Origin: an uncultured Lachnospiraceae bacterium
GTDB taxonomy: Bacteria > Bacillota > Clostridia > Lachnospirales > Lachnospiraceae
Reading direction: 5' to 3'
NCBI GenBank assembly: GCA_947626985.1
Contig: CANQUG010000023.1
Coordinates: 1-48,244, forward strand
DNA length: 48,244 nt
This document shows positions 33,720-41,737 of the stretch, one piece after another. The notes under the pieces were generated by a model. The model was given only the letters and a program-made list of their open reading frames with translations, ran no database searches and had not been told where the DNA came from. The translations under genes were made by a program, and so were the position numbers. Position 1 is the first letter of the stretch, and the number at the start of each line of letters is the position of its first letter.

Positions 33720-34649
33720 TTACATTCCGCTGAGCGTTCCCGCCACAGCAATCAGTAACGGCATTGTGATAATACAAAGCAGTGTGCTCTGCGCGATAGA
33801 CTGCGACGCGGTCCGGGTATCCCGGTGGAACTGCTGGGCAAACATCCCCACAGCCGCCGCAGTGGGACAGCCGATGGAGATCACGATGGACAGGTACATG
33901 GTGGTATCCATATGAAAGGGCAGCAGCGCCAGCATAACCGCCGCAGGAAAGATAATCAGCCGCAAAGCGCTGATCAGATACAGCTTCTTATCCAGAAAGG
34001 TTTCCAGAATGTCCGCCGACGCCATCTGCGCTCCGATCACAAGCATGGCAAGGGGCGTGTTCAGACTGCTCATAAACTCCATGGCCCGGTCCACGGGCGC
34101 AGGCAGGGCAAGCCCCGTGACAAACAGCAGAAAGCCTGTGGAAAATCCGATCACACCGGGATTGATCAGCGCCTTTTTTAAGGAAATATACTCCTTCCCT
34201 CCCATGACGGCGACTCCGTGGGTCCAGGTAAAAATATTGATGACCACGGATCCGATCACGCCATAGAGAATCGCCTCGTCTCCCAGCACGGACTGCAGGA
34301 GCGGCAGGCCCATAAACAGCGCGTTTCCGTAAACGGCCGCACTGTTTAAAGAGGCCCTGGTGTCTTCCGGCTGCTTCCGGAACAGGACCCATGCAGTCGC
34401 CGCGCATACGATATATATGAAAATAAAAGTAATTCCTGTCATCCCGAAAATACGCAGGGTCTGAGCATTACACTCATCCGGCATATTGGTGATGATGATG
34501 CAGGGAGTGACGATATAAAGCAGTATCCGCGTCATCTGGCTGCGGGTCCCCTCGGAAAACCATCTCATTTTCGCCAGCACAAATCCCAGCAGCATCATCA
34601 GAAGCAATGTCAGCACATTGCCTGCCACTAATATCATATTCGAAATCAT
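33720..34649 (-). CDS. AEC family transporter (auxin efflux carrier / malate permease type)
   Basis: Membrane carrier of 309 residues with about ten helices, among them VLTLLLMMLLGFVLAKM and FGMTGITFIFIYIVCAATAW, and the family half-repeat segments NAALFMGLP-like YGNALFMGLPLLQSV and SIGCPTAAAVGMFAQQF. It is first in the operon, ahead of the cyclase, two dehydrogenases and a TRAP uptake system, so it could export an end product such as an organic acid or add a second uptake path. A promoter lies 140 bases upstream. The ribosome site (ACAGAG) is weak. Confidence 0.9.
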   Translation of the reverse strand: MISNMILVAGNVLTLLLMMLLGFVLAKMRWFSEGTRSQMTRILLYIVTPCIIITNMPDECNAQTLRIFGMTGITFIFIYIVCAATAWVLFRKQPEDTRASLNSAAVYGNALFMGLPLLQSVLGDEAILYGVIGSVVINIFTWTHGVAVMGGKEYISLKKALINPGVIGFSTGFLLFVTGLALPAPVDRAMEFMSSLNTPLAMLVIGAQMASADILETFLDKKLYLISALRLIIFPAAVMLALLPFHMDTTMYLSIVISIGCPTAAAVGMFAQQFHRDTRTASQSIAQSTLLCIITMPLLIAVAGTLSGM

Positions 34650-34787
34650 AATCGCATCTCTGTACGTTCACTCCGGGCCGCCGTCCCCCCGGGCGGGAGC
34701 TCCGGGCTGCTTTTCATGAAGCCTGCCGTGAATTTCTCCGGCTGTTGTTCTGTAATGCAGAAATCTTCCTGATTTAAGATGTCTATT

Positions 34788-34816
34788 ATTTTATCACATT
34801 CTTTATATTTTTTAAA
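34788..34816 (-). promoter_or_regulatory. Probable promoter of the AEC-TRAP operon
   Basis: Minus-strand TTTAAA (34811-34816), a 17-base spacer and TAAAAT (34788-34793). The -10 matches five of six consensus bases, the -35 four of six. It leaves a leader of about 130 bases before the AEC start. Confidence 0.6.
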
Positions 34817-34929
34817 CAAAAATATAGCTTTGACAGCGCTGAAAAACAAATTTATTGTGCAGAATGTATGAGTATGAGCCTCTCAGGAGTGAAAAATCCC
34901 GTTCTTATTTCTTCGTTTGTTTCATTTGT

Positions 34930-35006
34930 TTCGTTTCTCTTTCATATGCTGTTCAGTTTCTCTTTCATATGTTCAGTTTCTCTTTCATATGTTCATTTTC
35001 TCTGAA
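34930..35006. repeat. 20-bp tandem repeat, about 3.5 copies
   Basis: gttcagtttctctttcatat is repeated perfectly at 34951-34970 and 34971-34990, with a degenerate copy before (34930-34950) and a partial one after (34991-35006). It lies in non-coding sequence between the AEC promoter and the terminator at 35010-35030. Confidence 0.9.
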
Positions 35007-35009
35007 AAT

Positions 35010-35030
35010 AAAAAAAGACGCCTGCGCGTC
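35010..35030 (-). terminator. Short terminator ending the riboswitch transcript
   Basis: Minus-strand GACGC-gcag-GCGTC followed by TTTTTTTATTTTC. The stem is only five G-C-rich pairs but the U-tract is strong. It sits about 190 bases after the riboswitch terminator and would stop read-through before the AEC operon promoter. Confidence 0.65.
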
Positions 35031-35202
35031 AAATTTCTTTTTCGAGGTGCGACACTACTTCGGGGTAGACAATGATCCGTTCAAAAAAATATGCGGAGGG
35101 AACGAACACAACCGAAGCAGTATCGCCTGCCATTTAATCACACCCTCTTCCGGGCGCATCGCCGTCACCGCAAACGCGGTCAGGGCGGTATGTATAATTC
35201 AT
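35029..35202 (-). other. Two abutting mini-ORFs downstream of the cobalamin riboswitch
   Basis: Between the riboswitch terminator and the second terminator the only reading frames are a 22-codon ORF (35134-35202, MNYTYRPDRV...) and, directly after its TAA and in the same frame, a 34-codon ORF (35029-35133, MAGDTASVVFVPSAYFFERI...) with GAGGG ten bases before its ATG. Neither resembles a family I know. They could be a decayed gene with one stop, a genuine small peptide, or chance frames in a non-coding RNA. Confidence 0.3.
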
Positions 35203-35221
35203 ATGAACAGGCGCATTCCAT

Positions 35222-35247
35222 AAAAAATGTCTGCCTTAAAGCAGACA
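35222..35247 (-). terminator. Riboswitch expression-platform terminator
   Basis: Minus-strand TGTCTGC (35241-35247), loop TTTAAG, GCAGACA (35228-35234), then TTTTTT: a textbook intrinsic terminator. It follows the cobalamin aptamer by about 60 bases. The upstream stem TTCCGGGA/TCCCGGAA (35251-35276), extended by ACAAC/GTTGT, overlaps the 5-prime flank and may be the competing structure. Confidence 0.88.
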
Positions 35248-35304
35248 ACGTTCCGGGACTGCGGAATTTCCCGGAATTGGTTGTTACACTTTACACGGAA
35301 GGTT

Positions 35305-35485
35305 AACCTCGCCATACGAAGCAGGTTTCCTGACTCCAGAATCATCGCTCCTTCTCCCCTTCTCATACCTGCGGTACAATGGGATGCCGAGAACTCGCTC
35401 CTCTGTCACAGTGACCGGATCGCTCAGGACTCTCACCTGATTCCCTCTTCTGCTCACCATGCGGCTGATGAACAGCACTTCATAT
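35305..35485 (-). promoter_or_regulatory. Cobalamin riboswitch
   Basis: The minus strand carries the ordered conserved parts of the adenosylcobalamin aptamer: AGAGGGAATCAGGTG (core GGGAA at 35441-35446 region), AGAGTCCTGAGC, CCGGTCACTGTGAC, GAGAAGGAGCGATGA and the B12 box AGTCAGGAAACCTGC (35321-35335, consensus AGYCMGGAGACCTGC). It has a strong promoter just upstream and an intrinsic terminator downstream, so it should terminate transcription when the vitamin is abundant. No recognisable corrinoid gene follows. Confidence 0.93.
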
Positions 35486-35511
35486 GTTCAATATGGAATT
35501 ATACTGGAGAT

Positions 35512-35541
35512 ATCATACCACTGTTATCCGGATAATGTCAA
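35512..35541 (-). promoter_or_regulatory. Sigma-A promoter of the riboswitch transcript
   Basis: Minus-strand TTGACA (35536-35541), 18-base spacer, TATGAT (35512-35517). The spacer contains the perfect palindrome TTATCCGGATAA, which could be a repressor site. Transcription should start near 35505, just before the aptamer. Confidence 0.88.
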
Positions 35542-35649
35542 TGATTTTTCAGAAAATTTTATGAAGGCAAATATTCAGTCCGCAGACACTTTCATAACAT
35601 GCAGACATTCTCATATCATCATGAAGCCGAGCACATAGCAAAAAACACA

Positions 35650-35678
35650 TTGCAGGAACCTTTTGATAATGATATATT
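35650..35678 (+). promoter_or_regulatory. Promoter of the chrA pair
   Basis: TTGCAG (35650-35655), 17-base spacer, TATATT (35673-35678). It is oriented toward the two chromate-transporter genes and leaves a leader of about 80 bases. Confidence 0.65.
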
Positions 35679-35764
35679 GAAAGAAACGGATACAAGGCGC
35701 GCGCTTTCTTTTCAGCGGACCGCCCCGGAATTAGATATCAGTTAAGAAAAGGAGACTGCATCAT

Positions 35765-36328
35765 ATGCCAAAATTACTGGATCTGTTTCTTACCTTCGCC
35801 CGGATCGGCGGACTGACCTTCGGCGGCGGCTACGCCATGCTTCCCATGCTTCAGAAGGAGGTCATCGAGACGAAAAAATGGGCCACAGAAGAAGAAGTGA
35901 TGAATTATTACGCCGTAGGTCAGTGCACCCCCGGCATCATTGCCGTAAACACCGCCACCTTCATCGGGTATAAAACCTGCGGAATCCCGGGCGGAATTTT
36001 CGCCACACTGGGAGTCGTCTTTCCCTCCCTTGTAATTATTTCCATCATTGCCGCTTTCATCACCAACTTCGCAGAGCTGGCTGTGGTAAAAAACGCTTTC
36101 GCCGGAATCCGCGTCTGCGTCTGTGTGCTGATCCTGAACGCGGTGGTCAAGCTGTTTAAAAAATCGGTGATCGATATCCCCACCGCCGTTCTTTTTATTG
36201 TGATTTTCATCGGATCCATACTGACCGATATTTCTCCCATTATATTTGTGATCGCGGCGGGCGCCGCGGGCATCATTATCCAGACTCTGACCCAGAAGGG
36301 AAAAAGTGAAGGAGGGAAGCAGGCATGA
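35765..36328 (+). CDS. chrA: ChrA chromate transporter, N-half protein
   Basis: Membrane protein of 187 residues, one half of a split CHR-family transporter. The family signature is at the start: LFLTFARIGGLTFGGGYAML then PMLQKEVIE, followed by YAVGQCTPGIIAVNTATFIG and several helices up to IIIQTLTQ. Short CHR proteins act as pairs and export chromate or a related anion by an unproven mechanism. The next gene overlaps its stop by ATGA, so the two halves are coupled. AGGAGACTGCATC precedes the ATG. Confidence 0.92.
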   Translation: MPKLLDLFLTFARIGGLTFGGGYAMLPMLQKEVIETKKWATEEEVMNYYAVGQCTPGIIAVNTATFIGYKTCGIPGGIFATLGVVFPSLVIISIIAAFITNFAELAVVKNAFAGIRVCVCVLILNAVVKLFKKSVIDIPTAVLFIVIFIGSILTDISPIIFVIAAGAAGIIIQTLTQKGKSEGGKQA

Positions 36329-36900
36329 TTTATCTTCAGCTGTTTTTTGAATTTTTTAAAGCGGGACTTTTTGCCATCGGCGGAGGACTGGCCACACTGC
36401 CCTTCCTGTCCGATATCGCGGATAAAACCGGATGGTTCACCCACGGGGACCTGGCGGATATGATCGCCATCTCCGAGTCCACGCCCGGGCCCATAGGAGT
36501 TAACATGGCCACCTACGCCGGTTTTAATACGGGAGGCATTCCCGGCGCCGTGATCGCTACTCTGGGTCTGATCTGCCCCTCCATTATTATCATCATCGCC
36601 ATTGCGAAAATTCTGGACAAATTCCGGAAAAGTCCTCTGGTAAACCACACCTTTTACGGCCTTCGCCCCGCATCCGTGGCCCTCATAAGCGCCGCGGGCA
36701 TCATGGTGGTAAAGATGGCTCTCCTGGATATGGACGCCTTTCATGCCTCGGGAAATATCCTGGATATGATCAAATATAAGGAAGTCATCCTGGCTGTGGC
36801 GCTGTTCTTCCTCATAAAAAAATTTAATAAACTGCACCCTGCAGTTTTCCTGGCAGGTTCTCTCGCCGTAGGAATTATCCTTCGCCTGGGAGGCGCCTGA
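36325..36900 (+). CDS. chrA: ChrA chromate transporter, second half protein
   Basis: Partner half of the split CHR transporter, 191 residues, with the same signature in mirrored form: FFEFFKAGLFAIGGGLATLP, AISESTPGPIGVNMATYAGF, GGIPGAVIATLGLICPS, then helices ending in FLAGSLAVGIILRLGG. The start overlaps the first half by four bases. The two proteins differ enough to be a normal heteromeric pair, not a broken gene. A strong hairpin terminator follows at 36982-37058. Confidence 0.92.
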   Translation: MIYLQLFFEFFKAGLFAIGGGLATLPFLSDIADKTGWFTHGDLADMIAISESTPGPIGVNMATYAGFNTGGIPGAVIATLGLICPSIIIIIAIAKILDKFRKSPLVNHTFYGLRPASVALISAAGIMVVKMALLDMDAFHASGNILDMIKYKEVILAVALFFLIKKFNKLHPAVFLAGSLAVGIILRLGGA

Positions 36901-36981
36901 CTGTCTGAGAAGCGTCTGACTATCAAAAATATCGCCGGGCAGTCCACGTCCGTTTTCATCATAAGCTGCCGGTAAAATTAT

Positions 36982-37058
36982 AAAAAAGGCTGTCAGCAAA
37001 TTGCGTGACAGCACGATACTATATCGTGTCCTGTCCCCATTCCGCGACAGCCTTTTTT
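36982..37058. terminator. Bidirectional terminator between chrA and tex
   Basis: AAAAAAGGCTGTC (36982-36994) pairs perfectly with GACAGCCTTTTTT (37046-37058). The long loop holds further inverted repeats (GCGTGACAGCACGATA with TATCGTGTC). It can end transcripts from both the chrA pair and the tex gene. Confidence 0.85.
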
Positions 37059-37156
37059 ACAGCATACAATAGTCGTCCGCTTCCCGCAAAGGGAGGCATC
37101 TCCAATACAAAACATTTCTGTGCAGAATATTTCTGCCTCCGCGCAGGCCGGCCCCT

Positions 37157-39313
37157 TTATTTTCCGATTCCTTTCATGGAAAGGCTGATCCGTTTTTTCT
37201 TCTCATCCACTCCCAGAACCCGCACTTCCACCACATCGCCCACGCTCACCGCCTCCAGGGGATGCCTGATAAACTTCTCGCTCATCTCGGAAATATGTAC
37301 CAGACCGTCCTGATGGACGCCGATATCCACAAAAGCGCCGAAATCGATCACATTCCGGACGGTTCCCTTGAGAATCATACCCTCCTTCAGATCCTTCATT
37401 TCCAGCACATCCGTGCGCAGAATGGGACGGGGCATCTCGTCACGGGGATCCCGGCCGGGCTTTTCCAGCTCCTTCACGATATCCCGGAGAGTGGGCTCTC
37501 CTACCTCCAGCTCCTCAGCCAGTTTTTTGTAATTTTTCACCTGGCGGGAAATGCCGGCAAGGCCGCCCTTCGCCAGTTCGGAGGGATCATGTCCCAGCTT
37601 TTCCAGAAGCTTCAGCGCCGACTCATAGCTTTCAGGATGAACGCTGGTGGCGTCCAGAGGATTCTGTCCGCCGATGATTCTGGTAAACCCGGCGCACTGC
37701 TCGAAGGCCTTCGGCCCCAGCTTCGCCACCTTCAGAAGGTCTTTGCGGCTCTGAAAACGGCCGTTTTCCTCCCGGTATGTGACAATATTCTTCGCTATGG
37801 TTTTACTGATTCCGGAAATATATTCCAGCAGGGAAGCGGACGCCGTATTCAGGTCCACGCCCACTTTGTTCACGCAGTCTTCCACCACGCCGCCCAGGGC
37901 TTCTCCCAGCTTTTTCTGATTCATATCGTGCTGATACTGTCCCACTCCGATGGACTTCGGATCGATCTTCACCAGCTCCGCCAGAGGATCCTGAAGACGT
38001 CTGGCGATGGAAGCGGCGCTCCTCTGCCCCACGTCAAAGTTGGGGAACTCCTCCGTAGCCAGCTTGCTGGCGGAATACACGGAAGCTCCCGCTTCATTGG
38101 TAATAATATAGCGGACCTTCTCCGGAATCTCCTTCAGGAGCTCCACGATGATCTGCTCGGATTCCCTGGAAGCGGTTCCGTTTCCCACGGAGATCAGCGT
38201 GATCCCGTATTTGCGGATCATTTTTTTCAGAGTCTCCTTAGCAGCCTTGATCTTGGCTTCCGAGGTAGGCGCGGTAGGGTAAATCACCGCGGTGTCCAGC
38301 ACTTTGCCCGTAGCATCCACCACGGCCAGCTTGCAGCCGGTCCGGAAAGCGGGATCCCATCCCAGAACCACGTGACCCACGATAGGAGGCTGCATCAGAA
38401 GCTGTTCCAGATTCTTTCCAAAAATCTTAATGGCTCCGTCCTCCGCCTTCTCCGTGAGATCGCTGCGGATCTCCCGCTCGATGGCCGGGCCGATCAGCCG
38501 ATGATAACTGTCCTCCACCACATCCCGGAGAATGGGAGCGGTATACGGATTCTCTCTCTTAATGATCTGATGCTCCAGATAACGTATGATCTCCTCCTCC
38601 GGCGCGTTGACCTTCACCGTCAGGATCTTCTCCTTCTCTCCCCGGTTCAGAGCCAGGATCCGGTGGCCCGGAAGTCTTTTCAAAGGCTCCTCAAACTCAT
38701 AATATTTGTCGTAAACGGTGGAAACCTCCGGCTTTTTCGCCACAGAAGCAATGCTTCCCGAGGATGCGGTCACCTCCCGGATATGAATGCGGTAGTCCGC
38801 TTCATCGGAAACATATTCCGCCAGGATATCTTTGGCGCCGTTTATGGCGTCCTCCACAGTGAGAACTTCCTTCTCCTCATCCAGAAAGGCTTTCGCTTCC
38901 TCCTCAACGGGCTTCTTTGTCATCTGAAGCATGATAATATTGGCCAGAGGCTCCAGACCCTTTTCCTTCGCAATGGTCGCCCGGGTACGGCGTTTGGGAC
39001 GGTAGGGACGGTAAAGGTCCTCCACCACCACCAGCGTCTGCGCCTCCAGGATCTGCTGCTTCAGCTCCGGGGTCAGTTTGCCCTGCTCCTCAATACTGCT
39101 CAGAACCTGAGCCTTTTTTTCCTCCAGATTCCGCAGATACTGAAGACGTTCATACAGATTCCGCAGCTGTTCGTCGTTCAGAGAACCGGTGGCCTCCTTG
39201 CGGTAACGGGAAATAAAAGGAATGGTATTTCCCTCGTCGATGAGCTTTACAGCCGCATCCACCTGCCAGACCTGCACCTTCAGTTCTTCTGTAATTACCT
39301 GATTAATATTCAT
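37157..39313 (-). CDS. tex: Tex RNA-binding transcription accessory protein
   Basis: Cytoplasmic nucleic-acid-binding protein of 718 residues, the usual Tex length. In order: N-terminal helical Tex domain (INQVITEELKVQVWQVDAAV, FISRYRKEATGSL), YqgF/RNase H-like domain (GHVVLGWDPAFRTGCKLAVV, ISVGNGTASRESE), helix-hairpin-helix (VGVDLNTASASLLEYISGIS, NIVTYREENGRFQSRKDLL), and a C-terminal S1 domain (LKEGMILKGTVRNVIDFGAF to KRISLSMKGIG). It influences transcription and RNA handling. It stands alone with AGGAGAGG as ribosome site. Confidence 0.97.
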   Translation of the reverse strand: MNINQVITEELKVQVWQVDAAVKLIDEGNTIPFISRYRKEATGSLNDEQLRNLYERLQYLRNLEEKKAQVLSSIEEQGKLTPELKQQILEAQTLVVVEDLYRPYRPKRRTRATIAKEKGLEPLANIIMLQMTKKPVEEEAKAFLDEEKEVLTVEDAINGAKDILAEYVSDEADYRIHIREVTASSGSIASVAKKPEVSTVYDKYYEFEEPLKRLPGHRILALNRGEKEKILTVKVNAPEEEIIRYLEHQIIKRENPYTAPILRDVVEDSYHRLIGPAIEREIRSDLTEKAEDGAIKIFGKNLEQLLMQPPIVGHVVLGWDPAFRTGCKLAVVDATGKVLDTAVIYPTAPTSEAKIKAAKETLKKMIRKYGITLISVGNGTASRESEQIIVELLKEIPEKVRYIITNEAGASVYSASKLATEEFPNFDVGQRSAASIARRLQDPLAELVKIDPKSIGVGQYQHDMNQKKLGEALGGVVEDCVNKVGVDLNTASASLLEYISGISKTIAKNIVTYREENGRFQSRKDLLKVAKLGPKAFEQCAGFTRIIGGQNPLDATSVHPESYESALKLLEKLGHDPSELAKGGLAGISRQVKNYKKLAEELEVGEPTLRDIVKELEKPGRDPRDEMPRPILRTDVLEMKDLKEGMILKGTVRNVIDFGAFVDIGVHQDGLVHISEMSEKFIRHPLEAVSVGDVVEVRVLGVDEKKKRISLSMKGIGK

Positions 39314-39380
39314 ATAAAAATTCCTCTCCTAAAAGGATACCGTTCCCCTGCTTCCTGCCCGGGGCGGCTTTTTAAAGGCT

Positions 39381-40214
39381 TCATGCCTCCGAATTATAAT
39401 CGTCCTGGTTATTCTCATCCTGCTCATCATTCTGCCTGTCCTGCACAATCTCCGGGATGGAAGAATAATCATAATCATAGACATCCTGCGGCGGATCCAG
39501 CTCTCCCCGCAGGTCCATGTAGAACACCGCGGAGGTCATAAGCATATAGGGAACCAGCCACAGCAGTCCGAAGCCCAGAGTAAACATACACAAAATGGCA
39601 AGGGGAAGAAAGCTGACCTGAAGCAGGAGATACCGGATCATCTTTCCCCGCATAAGAGAAAAGCTGGTCTTCAGCGCCTCTGTTCCGCTCATCTCCGGAT
39701 CGTCCGCCAGGAGAAAATAGGACATCTCAAAGGGAATCTTCAAAACCACTCCCAGCACCGCGGAAATCAGCATGGTATTGGTCACCTGCTGCATCTGCAT
39801 CATCATCTCCTGAATGGTTTCCGCAGCCGGAGTGGTATAGCTTACATACAGATAGGGAATCGATACCACCGTATCAATCAGCGTCAGCACAAAAGCGGCC
39901 GTAATCACACGATCCGGCTGATGAGAAAACATATAAAGGAGATCCCTCAGGGAAAACTCCCGGTTCCTTGCCATATTCAGATACATATAGGACAAACCGG
40001 AATAAAACACCGCCATAATCAGGGTAATGATAAAGACAGCCGCCTGATAGACGATCAGCATGGTCACAGAAGTCCCCTGAAAAATCCCCGAGGCAAGCAT
40101 GCTGCTCACAAAAGTGATTCCCTCCACTGCCATCATTCCCGCAATGGCGGTAAAAAATCTGCCGTTCAAAGCCTTTCTGGCAAATCTCTTCCAGTCTCCC
40201 GATCTTCTTTCCAT
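39381..40214 (-). CDS. DUF975 family integral membrane protein
   Basis: Membrane protein of 277 residues of the DUF975 family, common in Firmicutes and without known function. It starts at 40214 (MERRSGDWKRFARKALNGRF) with GAAGGAG upstream; an in-frame ATG at 40253 lacks one. Hydrophobic helices include TMLIVYQAAVFIITLIMAVF, VITAAFVLTLIDTVVSIPYL and LLLQVSFLPLAILCMFTLGF, with the cytoplasmic DLLYMFSHQPDR loop and FSLMRGKMIRYL typical of the family. The C-terminal tail is strongly acidic and Asn-rich. It is separate from its neighbours. Confidence 0.88.
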   Translation of the reverse strand: MERRSGDWKRFARKALNGRFFTAIAGMMAVEGITFVSSMLASGIFQGTSVTMLIVYQAAVFIITLIMAVFYSGLSYMYLNMARNREFSLRDLLYMFSHQPDRVITAAFVLTLIDTVVSIPYLYVSYTTPAAETIQEMMMQMQQVTNTMLISAVLGVVLKIPFEMSYFLLADDPEMSGTEALKTSFSLMRGKMIRYLLLQVSFLPLAILCMFTLGFGLLWLVPYMLMTSAVFYMDLRGELDPPQDVYDYDYSSIPEIVQDRQNDEQDENNQDDYNSEA

Positions 40215-40325
40215 AATAACTCCTTCTGGTACAGCGCCGTATGCCCGCGGCACAGGCTCCGCACAGGCCGAAACAGCGTTCCGGCCAAAGCCGTGCCGGT
40301 CATTGCAGCCTGAAGAAATATACAG

Positions 40326-40363
40326 AAAACCTGCCGGTACACAGATTTCTCATGGCAGGTTTT
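40326..40363. terminator. Bidirectional terminator after the PGM-like gene
   Basis: AAAACCTGCC (40326-40335) pairs perfectly with GGCAGGTTTT (40354-40363) across an 18-base loop, and T-rich sequence lies on both outer sides. It sits between the PGM-like gene stop and the DUF975 gene. Confidence 0.75.
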
Positions 40364-40456
40364 CCCATTTTATAAATGTAATTCAGGAGGAAGCGTCGGC
40401 GGCTTTTCCTTTCTGACGTTTCCCCAAAAGCAGTTTTCCTTCCCGGGTCCGGCCTC

Positions 40457-41659
40457 CTATCTGGAAAACAGACAGGACATAAGATCCCATCCATGCTCCA
40501 CCCGTATTCCGCCGGCCTGTGCGTCTTTTTCATTGTAGAGTCCCTTATTTTCCCTAGGCTCCGTACTGTCGTACAGAAGGTAGGGAACAGGCTCCGCCAC
40601 GTGGGTCCGCACCTTTATGGGCGTGGGATGATCCGGAAGAATCAGCATGCGGTACGGTTCCCCGGATGCGTCCAGCCCTTCCTTTACCAAACGGATCAGG
40701 CGCTGATCCAGATATTCAATGGAGCGGATTTTCTTCTCCACACTGCCCTGATGCCCCATTTCATCCGGAGCTTCCACATGAATATAGGCAAAATCATATC
40801 CGTCCTTTACCAGAGCTTTGACAGCGGCCTGCGCTTTTCCCTCATAATTGGTGTTCAGGCCGCCGTTGGCTCCCTCCACCACGATACGGTCCATGCCGAT
40901 TCCCACTGCAATCCCCTTCAAAAGGTCCACAGCGGAAATCATAACGCCCTTTTTATGATAAATCTTCTCGAAGGAATCCAGCGCGGGACGTGTGCCCGCC
41001 CCCCAGAACCAGAAGCTGTTGGCAGGATTTTTGCCCTCGGCCTTCCGCTTCATATTAACGGAATGATTCTTCAGGATTTCGTAGCTTTTCTTCTGCATCT
41101 CCCGGAGCATTTCGTTCTCGGGAAGATAGGGCGTAATCTTTCTGGCAAGAATATCATGAGGCTGCGCCAGATTCAGTACCGGCCCCTTATCCCAGACCAT
41201 ACAGTGACGGTAGCTGGTCCCCGTGTAAAAGGTGCAGCAGGAGCTGTTCAGCTCCCGCACCACATCCTTCAGGAGAATATCCGCTTCCGCCGTACTGATC
41301 TCACCGGCGCTGTGGTCCAGAATGGTCTGCTCCTCATAAGGAGCGTCCTCCTCGGTAAGAGTGACGATATTGCAGCGGTACACCACATCCGTGTCCTTCA
41401 TCTGCACGCCGATGCTCAGCGCCTCCAGCGGGGAACGGCCGGAATAATATTTTCTGGGATCGTAACCGATCACAGAGAGATTCGCGGTATCGCTTCCGGG
41501 CGCCATTCCCTCGGGAATAGTGGAAACCATACCTACCTCGGATACCTTCGCAAGGGCATCCATCGCGGGCGTAACGGCACAGGAAAGCGGTGTCCCGCCG
41601 GACAGCTCCTCCAGAGGCCAGTCCGCCATTCCGTCGCCCAAAATAACTACATATTTCAT
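40457..41659 (-). CDS. apgM/COG3635-type phosphotransferase, probable homoserine kinase
   Basis: Alkaline-phosphatase superfamily protein of 400 residues, annotated by similarity as cofactor-independent phosphoglycerate mutase (archaeal type). It starts at 41659 (MKYVVILGDGMADWPLEELS) with GAGGAG upstream. Metal-site segments are GDGMADW, GSDTANLSVIGYDP (nucleophile serine region), HVEAPDEMGHQGS and LPDHPTP. It directly follows homoserine dehydrogenase and an ACT regulator on the same strand. Members of this family have been shown to be the missing homoserine kinase in some bacteria lacking ThrB, and the gene order strongly favours that role here; phosphoglycerate mutase remains possible. Confidence 0.88.
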   Translation of the reverse strand: MKYVVILGDGMADWPLEELSGGTPLSCAVTPAMDALAKVSEVGMVSTIPEGMAPGSDTANLSVIGYDPRKYYSGRSPLEALSIGVQMKDTDVVYRCNIVTLTEEDAPYEEQTILDHSAGEISTAEADILLKDVVRELNSSCCTFYTGTSYRHCMVWDKGPVLNLAQPHDILARKITPYLPENEMLREMQKKSYEILKNHSVNMKRKAEGKNPANSFWFWGAGTRPALDSFEKIYHKKGVMISAVDLLKGIAVGIGMDRIVVEGANGGLNTNYEGKAQAAVKALVKDGYDFAYIHVEAPDEMGHQGSVEKKIRSIEYLDQRLIRLVKEGLDASGEPYRMLILPDHPTPIKVRTHVAEPVPYLLYDSTEPRENKGLYNEKDAQAGGIRVEHGWDLMSCLFSR

Positions 41660-41737
41660 AATAATCTCCTCGTTTTTCATGAACTGTCCGGGATTCGCCG
41701 CGGGTCCTCCCGGACCGTATCAAAAGCTAAAAAAATT

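Noticed and set aside
34646-34849. A 67-codon minus-strand frame before the AEC gene
   Set aside because: It covers the promoter and leader, overlaps the AEC start and has no family match.
34855-35535. Several plus-strand frames in the intergenic region
   Set aside because: They cross the tandem repeats, terminators and the cobalamin riboswitch on the other strand and resemble no protein.
35765-36900. A chrA gene broken by a frameshift
   Set aside because: Both halves have their own start, full signature and ATGA coupling, as in normal split CHR transporter pairs.
37262-39541. A 759-codon open frame on the plus strand
   Set aside because: It is antisense to tex, which shows all Tex domains in order. 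No ribosome site or family match supports the plus-strand frame.
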